Shown: positions 17,867 to 25,444 of the stretch, piece by piece
Numbering within the stretch: position 1 is the stretch's first letter
Layout: each line of letters opens with the position of its first letter
Assembly (NCBI GenBank): GCA_024275575.1
Contig: JAJRYV010000090.1
Location: forward strand, 1-64,000
Origin: a bacterium
Lineage (GTDB): Bacteria > Zhuqueibacterota > Zhuqueibacteria > Zhuqueibacterales > Geothermadaptataceae
Direction: 5' to 3'
Length of the DNA: 64,000 nucleotides
The notes under the pieces: generated by a model
Told to the model about the DNA's origin: nothing
Database searches by the model: none
The model's input: only the letters and a program-made list of their open reading frames with translations
Translations under genes and position numbers: made by a program

Positions 17867-18739
17867 TCAAGGGATTTCTGATTGATCAGTTTTTTCTTTG
17901 CGCAAATGTTCGATAGCTTCGATGGCTTGCAGGGTCTTGTTTTTACGATTATAACCAATCTGGGCAACAATCGAATAAAGCAGCACTAAAGCTCCCATGA
18001 CAGAATTTGAAATCGTTATGCTATCGACAACAACTTCGAGTGAAATATCACTGAACTGCACAACCTTGTTGGTCACCCTGTCGGTGATGGAAATGATTTT
18101 AATATTTCGTTCATGCGCATATTGTACGGCATCGAAAGTTTCGCAGGAATAGGGGGGAAAGGAAAACGCGATGATGATATCTTCGTTCGGTGATAGATTG
18201 ATAATTTGCTCGCTGAATGAGACGCCGCCATGCGTGAGATTGTTGGATTTTATTGAAATTCTGGTAAACAAATAGGCGGCAATTTGAGCGACATAAGATG
18301 AAACCCCCATGCCGATAATATAAATGTGTTTGGCATTTTCAATCAGCGAAATCGCTTTTTGATAATTATGCTCATCGATTTTGTGAAAAGTCTCCTGAAT
18401 GTTGTGATGTGCCTCATCGACGATCATTTTTATGAAATTTGTTTCACCTTGCGACTTGGAGAGGAAGGATTTGTATCGGGGGATTGGATCGGCGGCATGC
18501 CTTATTTTCGTCAGGAAGAGTGATTTGAGTTCGTGAAAACCATTGTAACCCAACGCTTGCGCCAAACGGACAATCGTCGATTTGCTGGTGTGTAATTCTT
18601 TTTCCAGTTGACGGATTGAACTTAAAGCAAATTTTTGCGGGTTCTCAACGATATAGTTGGCAATCCGCTTCTGTGATTCTGTCAGTGAAGGCATTTTTGC
18701 CTTGATTCGTCGACGTAATTCCTGAATGTCTGCTTTCAT
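17867..18739 (-). CDS. RpiR/MurR-family transcriptional regulator with SIS domain
   Basis: 290 residues: an N-terminal RpiR helix-turn-helix domain (about 1-80, with LHTSKSTIVRLAQALGYNGFHE) followed by a SIS sugar-isomerase domain (about 125-255, with IYIIGMGVSSYVAQIAA and SFPPYSCETFDAVQYA). Family members usually sense phosphorylated sugars or amino sugars through the SIS fold. It heads a peptidase and SusCD gene set, which is unusual for an otherwise sugar-sensing family and could point to an amino-sugar-linked peptide such as a muropeptide. The start has an AAGGA box. A perfect palindrome lies just downstream of its stop, before the peptidase gene. Confidence 0.9.
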   Translation of the reverse strand: MKADIQELRRRIKAKMPSLTESQKRIANYIVENPQKFALSSIRQLEKELHTSKSTIVRLAQALGYNGFHELKSLFLTKIRHAADPIPRYKSFLSKSQGETNFIKMIVDEAHHNIQETFHKIDEHNYQKAISLIENAKHIYIIGMGVSSYVAQIAAYLFTRISIKSNNLTHGGVSFSEQIINLSPNEDIIIAFSFPPYSCETFDAVQYAHERNIKIISITDRVTNKVVQFSDISLEVVVDSITISNSVMGALVLLYSIVAQIGYNRKNKTLQAIEAIEHLRKEKTDQSEIP

Positions 18740-18845
18740 AATAAATCCTTGCGCTTTGTCTTTAAACCGTCACAAATGGATGCAGAAACAAAAGTTTTAC
18801 CTCTGAATTTTTTTGGCCTGATGCCGCAGCTTTATAATGGCGGCA

Positions 18846-19943
18846 CTATGGTTCATCGATGGCAATGCGCTGCAAATCGTAGGAATTGTTATTGTATGGC
18901 TCGAAAGAATCGTTATCGCCGGGTGTATTGACGATGACATACAGATATTGATCGCTGTTATCTATCACAATTCCACGAGCTTTCAGGTTTCCCGCCACAA
19001 GATAATAATTTTTCTCCAATTTCGTTTCTCCATCAAATTCGATGACAAAAACCCCGGCGCCATCTGCATCGGTCGGCGCGACGAAAACACGTTTACCATC
19101 CGGGCTGACAGCGACGCCCATACCTGCCGATTTCGCTTCAAATTTCCCCTTTAGCGTCAAATCGGCTGTATTAAACGCCCAGACATTTTTACCACGGCTA
19201 TGATCCATGGGGTCGGCAAGACAGAGAAATGCTGTTGCTCCGTCATCACTTACAACAAAGTGGTTGATTTGCGCCTCAAAACCAAATGTCGTTGAACGCG
19301 CCTGCTGAGTTGCGGAACCGTTGTTCAGGGCGTATTTTCGCACGAGTGTCGGTGAAGCCACGAGCACCGATTGCTGGTCTGCCGAGGCGATCATTTCACC
19401 TGAACGAATACCGATCACTGTTTCGATTTTATCGGCCAGATTTAGTGAAGAAATCGTCGGTTCATCTAATGAAGAAATGAGAACCTGACCGTTCAAAACA
19501 CAGGCCAGATCATTGATTTCGTTGAGTGAGACGGGAAAAGCATCTTCGACGATAAAAGTGGCCAGGTCGATCAATTTGATGCTCGACTCACCGCTCAGAG
19601 CGACGAGCAATTTCGTTTTTTCAAACGCAAAATCAAGGGCGATAGGATGGGAGCCGACGATGATTTTTTTATCGATACGCATCACTCCACTAACGTCGAT
19701 GCGCAGCACGGTATTGTTGCCATAATCAGCCAAGTAGAGATAAGGCTGCTGTGGGTCCATTCGCATGTCCGTTATATTTTTGCCCAAATTCAGAATATCG
19801 AAATCCTTGAATTCGTAGAATATTTGAGGTTCATCATCATCGCTAAAAAGCGAACAGGCACTCATACCCAGAGTGAAAACAATGAAACCGAACAGCAGGA
19901 ACAGGCCGGTTTTTTGAATATCTTTGAGGGGTGTTAATATCAT
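18846..19943 (-). CDS. Beta-propeller lipoprotein (YncE-like)
   Basis: About 365 residues from the ATG chosen to give a signal peptide; the frame is open 20 codons further upstream. A hydrophobic stretch ends in the lipobox-like LGMSAC, then the acidic SDDDEP. The rest has repeated strands of the propeller type: PYLYLADYGNNTVLRID, KTKLLVALSGESSIKLIDL, AVSPDGKRVFVAPTDADG and DNSDQYLYVIVNTPGDND, about seven blades. Such proteins bind ligands or partner proteins in the periplasm. It is the last gene of a set with an outer-membrane barrel and a thioredoxin-like protein. Function unknown. Confidence 0.75.
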   Translation of the reverse strand: MILTPLKDIQKTGLFLLFGFIVFTLGMSACSLFSDDDEPQIFYEFKDFDILNLGKNITDMRMDPQQPYLYLADYGNNTVLRIDVSGVMRIDKKIIVGSHPIALDFAFEKTKLLVALSGESSIKLIDLATFIVEDAFPVSLNEINDLACVLNGQVLISSLDEPTISSLNLADKIETVIGIRSGEMIASADQQSVLVASPTLVRKYALNNGSATQQARSTTFGFEAQINHFVVSDDGATAFLCLADPMDHSRGKNVWAFNTADLTLKGKFEAKSAGMGVAVSPDGKRVFVAPTDADGAGVFVIEFDGETKLEKNYYLVAGNLKARGIVIDNSDQYLYVIVNTPGDNDSFEPYNNNSYDLQRIAIDEP

Positions 19944-20011
19944 GATTGATTCCGCTTTTAAATGATCATCGAGTCTGATTTTAAAGCTGGGAATAAACGA
20001 CATCCGAGAAT

Positions 20012-20980
20012 CTATAGTGAAAAACTGTAGATTGTATTAATTCTGATCAGGTTTTTTGAAGTCAACTGGCTTTCGTTAACGAATTGATAAATCGTTCTCA
20101 TTAGACTCAACTCAATTTGTAAATTATCCCAGATATTGACGCCCAGTTTCGGGACGAGATAAACCCATTTACCGCCACGTTCCCGCGTCACCTTACCATA
20201 CTGATAATAATCGCGCGTGGTTTTCAGATAATACAGTTGCAAACCGCCATAGAACAGTTTTTCTCCAGAATAATCGATTCCGGAGAGCACATGCAATTCG
20301 TTGCCGTATTTATAGCCGAAAATATTTTCCCGTGAAGTAATGCGCGCATAGGCATTGCCGGAAAACAGTAAAGAACCGCTTTGCTGCAGCAGGTTAACGC
20401 CGAAAATCGGATCGACACTGCCGGAGCCGAGCTGTAAATTATCGGAAATACGTTTGCCGTGTACATCCTTGCCGTCGATGGATGCATTGGCGAATTTCAC
20501 CCCAAGGTTAAGCGTGATGAATGGCAAATGATGGATTGCCGGCAGGGCGTAACGGATCATAAAAACTGCGTCACCGATACCGGAAAGCGAACGAATATAG
20601 GTACCGCCTTCATACTGGTTTTTGTTCTGTCCGCGGAACAGCACTTTTTCATTGGTGATGCTGCGATATGGCAAAATAAGAAAGGCGCTGAAGCGCTCGC
20701 TGATACCATATCCTAATAACAGGCTCGTCGTCGAATTGTTCGTGCGTTCACGGTTGATGTTGGGGATTGCACGGTCACCATAGTACGGATTGGAGAGATA
20801 TTCGTATTCATAGAAAAGGCCGGCTGTCAGATGGCCTTCCTTGAAGGAATTGCTCTCGAGAATACTCCCGCCCGGGAGTGAAGGTCGCCTTCAGCTAACG
20901 CCGCCCTGGGCAAGTGCATGCTGCGTTGTCACAAGGGATGTGAGCAGAAAAAAGGCGATCGTCAGTAACCATGTTCTCAT
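20012..20980 (-). pseudogene. Outer-membrane beta-barrel protein, frame broken after the signal peptide
   Basis: An ATG behind a GGAG box starts a clean signal peptide (MRTWLLTIAFFLLTS, ending HALAQ), but a TGA follows at codon 30 (20891-20893). The same frame then stays open to the end, giving a barrel-like protein of about 322 residues with alternating aromatic strands and a terminal YSFSL. Between the signal and the barrel, an alternate frame reads LKATFTPG, so a lost C near 20893 and a gained G in a C/G-rich run near 20870 would restore one continuous protein. That compensating pair looks like sequence error. Next to it are a propeller lipoprotein and a TlpA-like protein. The barrel family was not identified. 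Confidence 0.65.
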
Positions 20981-21041
20981 ACCTGGTTCTCCGGTTTAAT
21001 GTTCCATTGATTTGTCTTTTAGCGGACTGGTTAATCGTGTA

Positions 21042-21530
21042 TTATTTAGCCGAGACTTTTCGCAGCAATTTTTTAAGTTTTCGCTGCGATCCGTAGCCGT
21101 TAAATTTGATTTCTCCGTTTCCATCGGTGATGACAACCGTCGGTGTTTGCTTTATCTGCAAGGCGTGAAAGAGCCGCCCATCACGATCGATATAGCTGGA
21201 CAAACGATAGCTTCTCTTTAAAAAATACTTCTTAAGTGTCTGTGGTTTATCTTTCCAGGCTATCCTCACAAACCGGACTTTATTCGTAAATTCCTTCTCT
21301 AACTTGAGTATTTTCGGCATATCCTTTGAACAAGCATTGCACCAGGTTGCCCAGAAATAAAAAAAGGTCGGTATTGAATCGGTGAGGCTTTGAATTGATA
21401 TCGCTTCACCGTCTGTTGTATAAATTTTTATGTCAGGTAAAGGGTTTGATGACTGGCTGCGAACTTCAACCGTCATCAGCAGGAAGGCATATAGAACAAA
21501 AAAAGATTTTATCAGCGATAATTTTCGCAT
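21042..21530 (-). CDS. TlpA-like thioredoxin-fold protein, exported
   Basis: 162 residues with an N-terminal signal peptide (to about residue 25) and a thioredoxin fold. The redox motif is WATWCNACSKDMP, a CxxC with an unusual NA between the cysteines (TlpA/ResA usually have CPPC or CxPC). A cis-proline follows in IKQTPTVVITD. It would act in the periplasm as a thiol reductant or oxidant. First gene of a minus-strand set with the barrel and the propeller lipoprotein, so it may keep cysteines of a partner protein reduced; that role is inferred. It diverges from the thiolase operon. Confidence 0.82.
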   Translation of the reverse strand: MRKLSLIKSFFVLYAFLLMTVEVRSQSSNPLPDIKIYTTDGEAISIQSLTDSIPTFFYFWATWCNACSKDMPKILKLEKEFTNKVRFVRIAWKDKPQTLKKYFLKRSYRLSSYIDRDGRLFHALQIKQTPTVVITDGNGEIKFNGYGSQRKLKKLLRKVSAK

Positions 21531-21635
21531 CAGCAGGCAGAATTAGCGTCTGTTCGGTTAGCTCTTTTAATTGTTGCCGAATATAAACAAAATCAACACA
21601 TTTTGCAATTATAAATGGATAAAATTGCTCTTCTC

Positions 21636-21664
21636 TTGACTCTATTGATTGGGAATCTTATAAT
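21636..21664 (+). promoter_or_regulatory. Sigma-70 type promoter of the thiolase operon
   Basis: TTGACT, a 17-bp spacer and TATAAT, about 48 bp before the thiolase ATG. Close to the textbook housekeeping promoter, and unlike the TTTG/TAnnTTTG elements of Bacteroidota. Confidence 0.8.
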
Positions 21665-21711
21665 GCATCACCTTAAGAATATAAACATCATTCATTTACC
21701 AGGAGAAAAGC

Positions 21712-22899
21712 ATGCATAAAAAAGAAATAGTGTTTTTATCCGGTGTGCGAACGCCATTTGGTACATTTGGCGGCAGTCTCAAAGAGATGACGGCAACTGA
21801 ACTCGGTGTGGTTGCTGCAAAAGGCGCCCTTGAAAAATCTGCATTATCGGCCGGTGATATCGATCATGTTGTTTTTGGCAATGTTGTGCAATCATCAAAA
21901 GATGCTATTTATCTCGCGCGTCATGTTGCGTTGCGTGCAGGCTGTGCCATCGAAACGCCTGCTTTGACCGTAAACCGGCTTTGCGGTTCCGGATTCGAAG
22001 CGATAATTCAAGCCGCCCGGCTGATGCTGTTGGCTGAGGCGGAAGTGGCGCTTGTGGGTGGTACGGAAAGTATGAGTCAGGCGCCGCATGTCATTCGTGG
22101 TGCACGTTGGGGGTTGCGATTGGGTGCGGGGCAACTTGAAGATGTTTTATGGGAAAGCCTCACGGATTCCTACTGTAATTTACCCATGGCGCAAACAGCG
22201 GAAAACCTTGCCGATGAATATAAAATTTCCCGCGAAGCAGTTGATGAGTACGCCGTGCGCAGTCAAAAACTGGCCGCCGCTGCGAGAGAATCAGGACGTT
22301 TTGCTGAAGAAATTGTGCCGGTTGAACTCAAGGGTCGAAAAGGGCAGACGATGTTGTTTGAGCAGGATGAACATCTGAAACCCGAGACAACGATGGAAAT
22401 GCTCGCCAAACTCAAACCATATTTTAAAGCTGACGGCACCATAACTGCCGGCAATGCCTCGGGAATTGTCGATGGCGCTGCGGCAATGGTGATGTGCACC
22501 CGTGAATTTGCTGAATCCAGAGGATTGCAGCCTCTCGCCATTTTGCAAAGCTGGGGCATTGCCGGCGTCGAACCCTCGCTCATGGGCATCGGCCCGGCGC
22601 CCGCAAGTCGCAGCGCTCTAAAGCGTGCGGGTTTAAATCTGTCAGAAATCGGTCTCATCGAAATCAATGAAGCTTTTTCACCGCAGTATCTCGCTGTTGA
22701 AAAAGAACTGGAGCTCAACCGTGAAATCACCAATGTCAATGGCGGCGCGATTGCCATCGGTCACCCTCTCGGCGCAACAGGGACCCGTCTGACGCTAACG
22801 CTCATGCATGAATTACGCCGGCGTGGGCTCAAAAAAGGCCTCGCATCGGCATGCATCGGCGGCGGGCAGGGGGCGGCTGTCATTATCGAAGCATGTTGA
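21712..22899 (+). CDS. Acetyl-CoA C-acetyltransferase (thiolase)
   Basis: 395 residues. It catalyses condensation of two acetyl-CoA or thiolytic cleavage of 3-ketoacyl-CoA. All three active-site signatures are present: the nucleophile cysteine in NRLCGSGFEAI (about residue 88), the histidine in GGAIAIGHPLGATG, and the second cysteine in ASACIGGGQGAAVI. The length is typical of biosynthetic-type thiolases. An AGGAGA box precedes the ATG. It leads a three-gene operon with 3-hydroxyacyl-CoA dehydrogenase and enoyl-CoA hydratase, so it works on C4 or longer acyl-CoA units. Direction (butyrate or PHB-type synthesis versus oxidation) cannot be told from this window. Confidence 0.93.
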   Translation: MHKKEIVFLSGVRTPFGTFGGSLKEMTATELGVVAAKGALEKSALSAGDIDHVVFGNVVQSSKDAIYLARHVALRAGCAIETPALTVNRLCGSGFEAIIQAARLMLLAEAEVALVGGTESMSQAPHVIRGARWGLRLGAGQLEDVLWESLTDSYCNLPMAQTAENLADEYKISREAVDEYAVRSQKLAAAARESGRFAEEIVPVELKGRKGQTMLFEQDEHLKPETTMEMLAKLKPYFKADGTITAGNASGIVDGAAAMVMCTREFAESRGLQPLAILQSWGIAGVEPSLMGIGPAPASRSALKRAGLNLSEIGLIEINEAFSPQYLAVEKELELNREITNVNGGAIAIGHPLGATGTRLTLTLMHELRRRGLKKGLASACIGGGQGAAVIIEAC

Positions 22900-22944
22900 A
22901 AATTTAGTAAATAAAGAATTCAAACACATTGCAGGAGAAATGTA

Positions 22945-23820
22945 ATGCAAATAAAAAAAGTTGGCATTGTCGGTTGCGGTTTGATGGGCTCCGGCATCGC
23001 GCAGGTTTGTGCGCATGCAGGATTTGCGACCATCGTGCATGAGCTGGATGAAGGACTCTTAAAAAAGGGCATTGGGAGCATTGAAAAAAATCTGTCGCGC
23101 TTGGTGAAAAAGGAAAAGATATCGGAATCGGATAAAGCCGCAACTTTAGAGAATCTCACCGGAACGGTGGATTTGCTCGATTTGAAAAATTCGCACCTTG
23201 TAATCGAAGCGGTGAGCGAAGATATCGCTGTAAAACGCTCACTATTTAAAACACTCGACGAAGAATGCTATCCTGAAGCGATCTTTGCCACTAATACTTC
23301 ATCACTTTCAGTGATAGAAATTGCCGCCCGCACCAACCGGGCTGATAAATTTTGTGGTTTGCACTTTTTTAACCCCGTGCCTGTCATGCCCTTGGTGGAA
23401 GTTGTGCGCACATTAACCACCTCCGATGAAACATTTAACACAGCATTTAATTTTGCAAAAAATCTGGGGAAATCACCCATAGCCTGTAAAGATAATTCCG
23501 GTTTCGTTGTCAACCTGCTGCTGGTGCCTTTTATGCTCGACGCCATCCGGGCAGTGGAAAACGGCATCGCCAGTGCCGCAGATATCGATAAAGGGATGCA
23601 GCTTGGTTGCGGCCATCCCATGGGACCGCTCACTTTGCTCGATTTTGTCGGGCTCGATACCACCTATTATATTGCCAATATCATGTTTGATGAATATCGC
23701 GAACAACGCTATGCGCCGCCACCGTTGCTCAAAAGACTGGTACTTGCCGGACATTTCGGCAAAAAAACAGGACGTGGTTTCTATGATTATTCTGGAAATG
23801 AGCCGGTCGCGCTGTTTTAG
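22945..23820 (+). CDS. hbd: 3-hydroxybutyryl-CoA dehydrogenase
   Basis: A 291-residue NAD(P)-dependent dehydrogenase that interconverts 3-hydroxyacyl-CoA and acetoacetyl-CoA. The N-terminal Rossmann motif is GIVGCGLMGSGIAQV; the active-site region HFFNPVPVMPLVEVV and C-terminal MQLGCGHPMGPLTLLDFVGLD with GKKTGRGFYDY are family hallmarks. It has the short stand-alone form, not the large fused FadB type. An AGGAGA box precedes the start, 45 nt after the thiolase. Middle step of the operon between thiolase and hydratase. Confidence 0.93.
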   Translation: MQIKKVGIVGCGLMGSGIAQVCAHAGFATIVHELDEGLLKKGIGSIEKNLSRLVKKEKISESDKAATLENLTGTVDLLDLKNSHLVIEAVSEDIAVKRSLFKTLDEECYPEAIFATNTSSLSVIEIAARTNRADKFCGLHFFNPVPVMPLVEVVRTLTTSDETFNTAFNFAKNLGKSPIACKDNSGFVVNLLLVPFMLDAIRAVENGIASAADIDKGMQLGCGHPMGPLTLLDFVGLDTTYYIANIMFDEYREQRYAPPPLLKRLVLAGHFGKKTGRGFYDYSGNEPVALF

Positions 23821-23874
23821 TCTGTTTTTTCACAATAAAATTCATAAAATCAATCAATGACTGGAGAATGTTCA

Positions 23875-24675
23875 ATGCCGGATGAAGAAATATTTGAATA
23901 TGAAAACTTGATCTTTAATACTGAAAATAACATCGCGACGATCACGCTGAACCGGCCGGAGAAGATGAATGCGCTCAATATGGATTTGCTCGACGAACTC
24001 TATGAGGCATTTGTCGATTGTGAAGTTGATGATTCTGTAAAAGGCGTCATTCTCACCGGTGCAGGTGACAAAGCATTTGCAGCCGGGGCTGATATAAAAG
24101 AGCTCACCGAACTGTCCTCGCTTGAGGCGCGGGAACAGTCACGCAATACAGCCGAACTTTTCAGCTACATTGAAAACTTCCCGAAACCGGTTATCGCAGC
24201 CGTCAATGGATTCTGTCTCGGTGGCGGCAATGAACTGGCTATGGCCTGCCACATGCGCTGGGCCTCGGAAAATGCAAAGTTTGGGCAACCGGAAGTCAAT
24301 CTCGGCCTGATCTGCGGCTACGGCGGTTCGCAGCGGCTGCCGCGCCTCATCGGCAAAGGGCGGGCGATCGAACTGTTGATTTCTGCCAATGTGATCGATG
24401 CAAAAACTGCGGCTACATACGGGCTGGTCAATCATGTTGTCGCACACGATCAGTTGCTCGCCGAATGCGAAAAGTTTTTACAGACGGTGATGACTAAAGG
24501 CCCGCTCGCAGTGCAGTTTTCAATTGATGCGATAAACCGAGGACTCGAAATGACCCAAGATCAGGGTATTGCCCTGGAATCAGAGCTGTTCGGAATTCTG
24601 AGCGGAACTGAGGACATGAAAGAAGGCTCGGCAGCTTTTCTCGAAAAGCGCAAAGCGAAATTTACCGGCGCCTGA
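23875..24675 (+). CDS. Enoyl-CoA hydratase (crotonase family)
   Basis: 266 residues from the ATG that follows GGAG by 8 nt; an ATG six codons upstream is in frame but lacks a box. Crotonase-fold marks: the oxyanion-hole segment AAGADIKEL near residue 66, PVIAAVNGFCLGGGNELAMACH, and the catalytic glutamate region FGQPEVNLGLICGYGGSQRLPRLIG. It hydrates crotonyl-CoA or longer enoyl-CoA. It completes the thiolase and dehydrogenase set. No acyl-CoA dehydrogenase or CoA transferase lies beside it. A strong terminator follows the stop. Confidence 0.92.
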   Translation: MPDEEIFEYENLIFNTENNIATITLNRPEKMNALNMDLLDELYEAFVDCEVDDSVKGVILTGAGDKAFAAGADIKELTELSSLEAREQSRNTAELFSYIENFPKPVIAAVNGFCLGGGNELAMACHMRWASENAKFGQPEVNLGLICGYGGSQRLPRLIGKGRAIELLISANVIDAKTAATYGLVNHVVAHDQLLAECEKFLQTVMTKGPLAVQFSIDAINRGLEMTQDQGIALESELFGILSGTEDMKEGSAAFLEKRKAKFTGA

Positions 24676-24681
24676 ATTTTT

Positions 24682-24719
24682 AAAGCCTTTTGGGAGTTTC
24701 GGCCCAAAAGGCTTTTTCT
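24682..24719 (+). terminator. Rho-independent terminator of the thiolase operon
   Basis: AAAGCCTTTTGGG and CCCAAAAGGCTTT form a perfect 13-bp stem with an 8-nt loop, followed by TTCTT, just after the hydratase stop. Confidence 0.88.
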
Positions 24720-24819
24720 TGCGAAAAAAAAGGGAGTGATGAAAAAAAGATGTCGATATTCACAAGAGGCGTAGTTTCTGTGCTTTGTAACCATCACTCG
24801 CAATGAGGTTTATCTTTTC

Positions 24820-25293
24820 ATGTCCAAAAGGGTCTTCTCGCAGGAAAAGCGAAAAACAACGAAAGACCGCCGCAAAAAACCGACACCGCCGGTTAGTCTG
24901 TATTCGCTGAGTAATGGCCATCGCAAAACACCACGTCGTAAAAGCGACCGCTGGAAAAATTATTTTGTCGATCGCTACAGCAGGCAAATCTTTGCTGTCG
25001 TTTTGCTGATTATTGCCATGAGTCTGGTCGATGCGCTTTTCACACTGCATCTGCTGCGACGGGGTGCGGCCGAAATCAACCCGGTTATGGCGCATTTCCT
25101 TGAATACGGGCCGCTGGAATTTCTCGTTGCCAAATACATTCTCACTTGTCTCTCCGTCCTGCTCTTGCTCATCTATAAAAACGTCTATTTGTTGAACTCG
25201 CGGGTGCGGGCAAAATATCTTTTTGCACCCATCGCCCTTGTATTTACCGGCGTCATTCTATGGGAAGTTTTTCTTATTGTTAGTTCAAATTGA
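24820..25293 (+). CDS. DUF5658-type small membrane protein
   Basis: 157 residues. The first 50 are very basic and hydrophilic (KRKTTKDRRKKP and RRKSDR), then three to four membrane segments follow. The block SLVDALFTLHLLRRGAAEINPVMAHFLEYGP matches the DUF5658 pattern (D-x-FTL-x-LL-x-x-GA-x-E-x-NP-x-M). Function unknown. It starts after the thiolase terminator and precedes a cell-wall amidase. A GAGG box is 11 nt from the ATG. Confidence 0.6.
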   Translation: MSKRVFSQEKRKTTKDRRKKPTPPVSLYSLSNGHRKTPRRKSDRWKNYFVDRYSRQIFAVVLLIIAMSLVDALFTLHLLRRGAAEINPVMAHFLEYGPLEFLVAKYILTCLSVLLLLIYKNVYLLNSRVRAKYLFAPIALVFTGVILWEVFLIVSSN

Positions 25294-25444
25294 TTTTATT
25301 ACCTTGAATTCAGTTTTCAGAGTCCGTGAAAGCATTGAACTGTCGCCTGTTTTTTAGCCGGCTATCTTTCTAAAAGTAATGTTACTACAACCGGATCGTA
25401 ATCCTGATAATCGATGCGTCACCTATTCCCATAGATTCAATCCC

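Noticed and set aside
20891-20893. TGA as a selenocysteine codon in the barrel gene
   Set aside because: No redox motif at that place, and an alternate frame restored by two small indels explains the sequence better.
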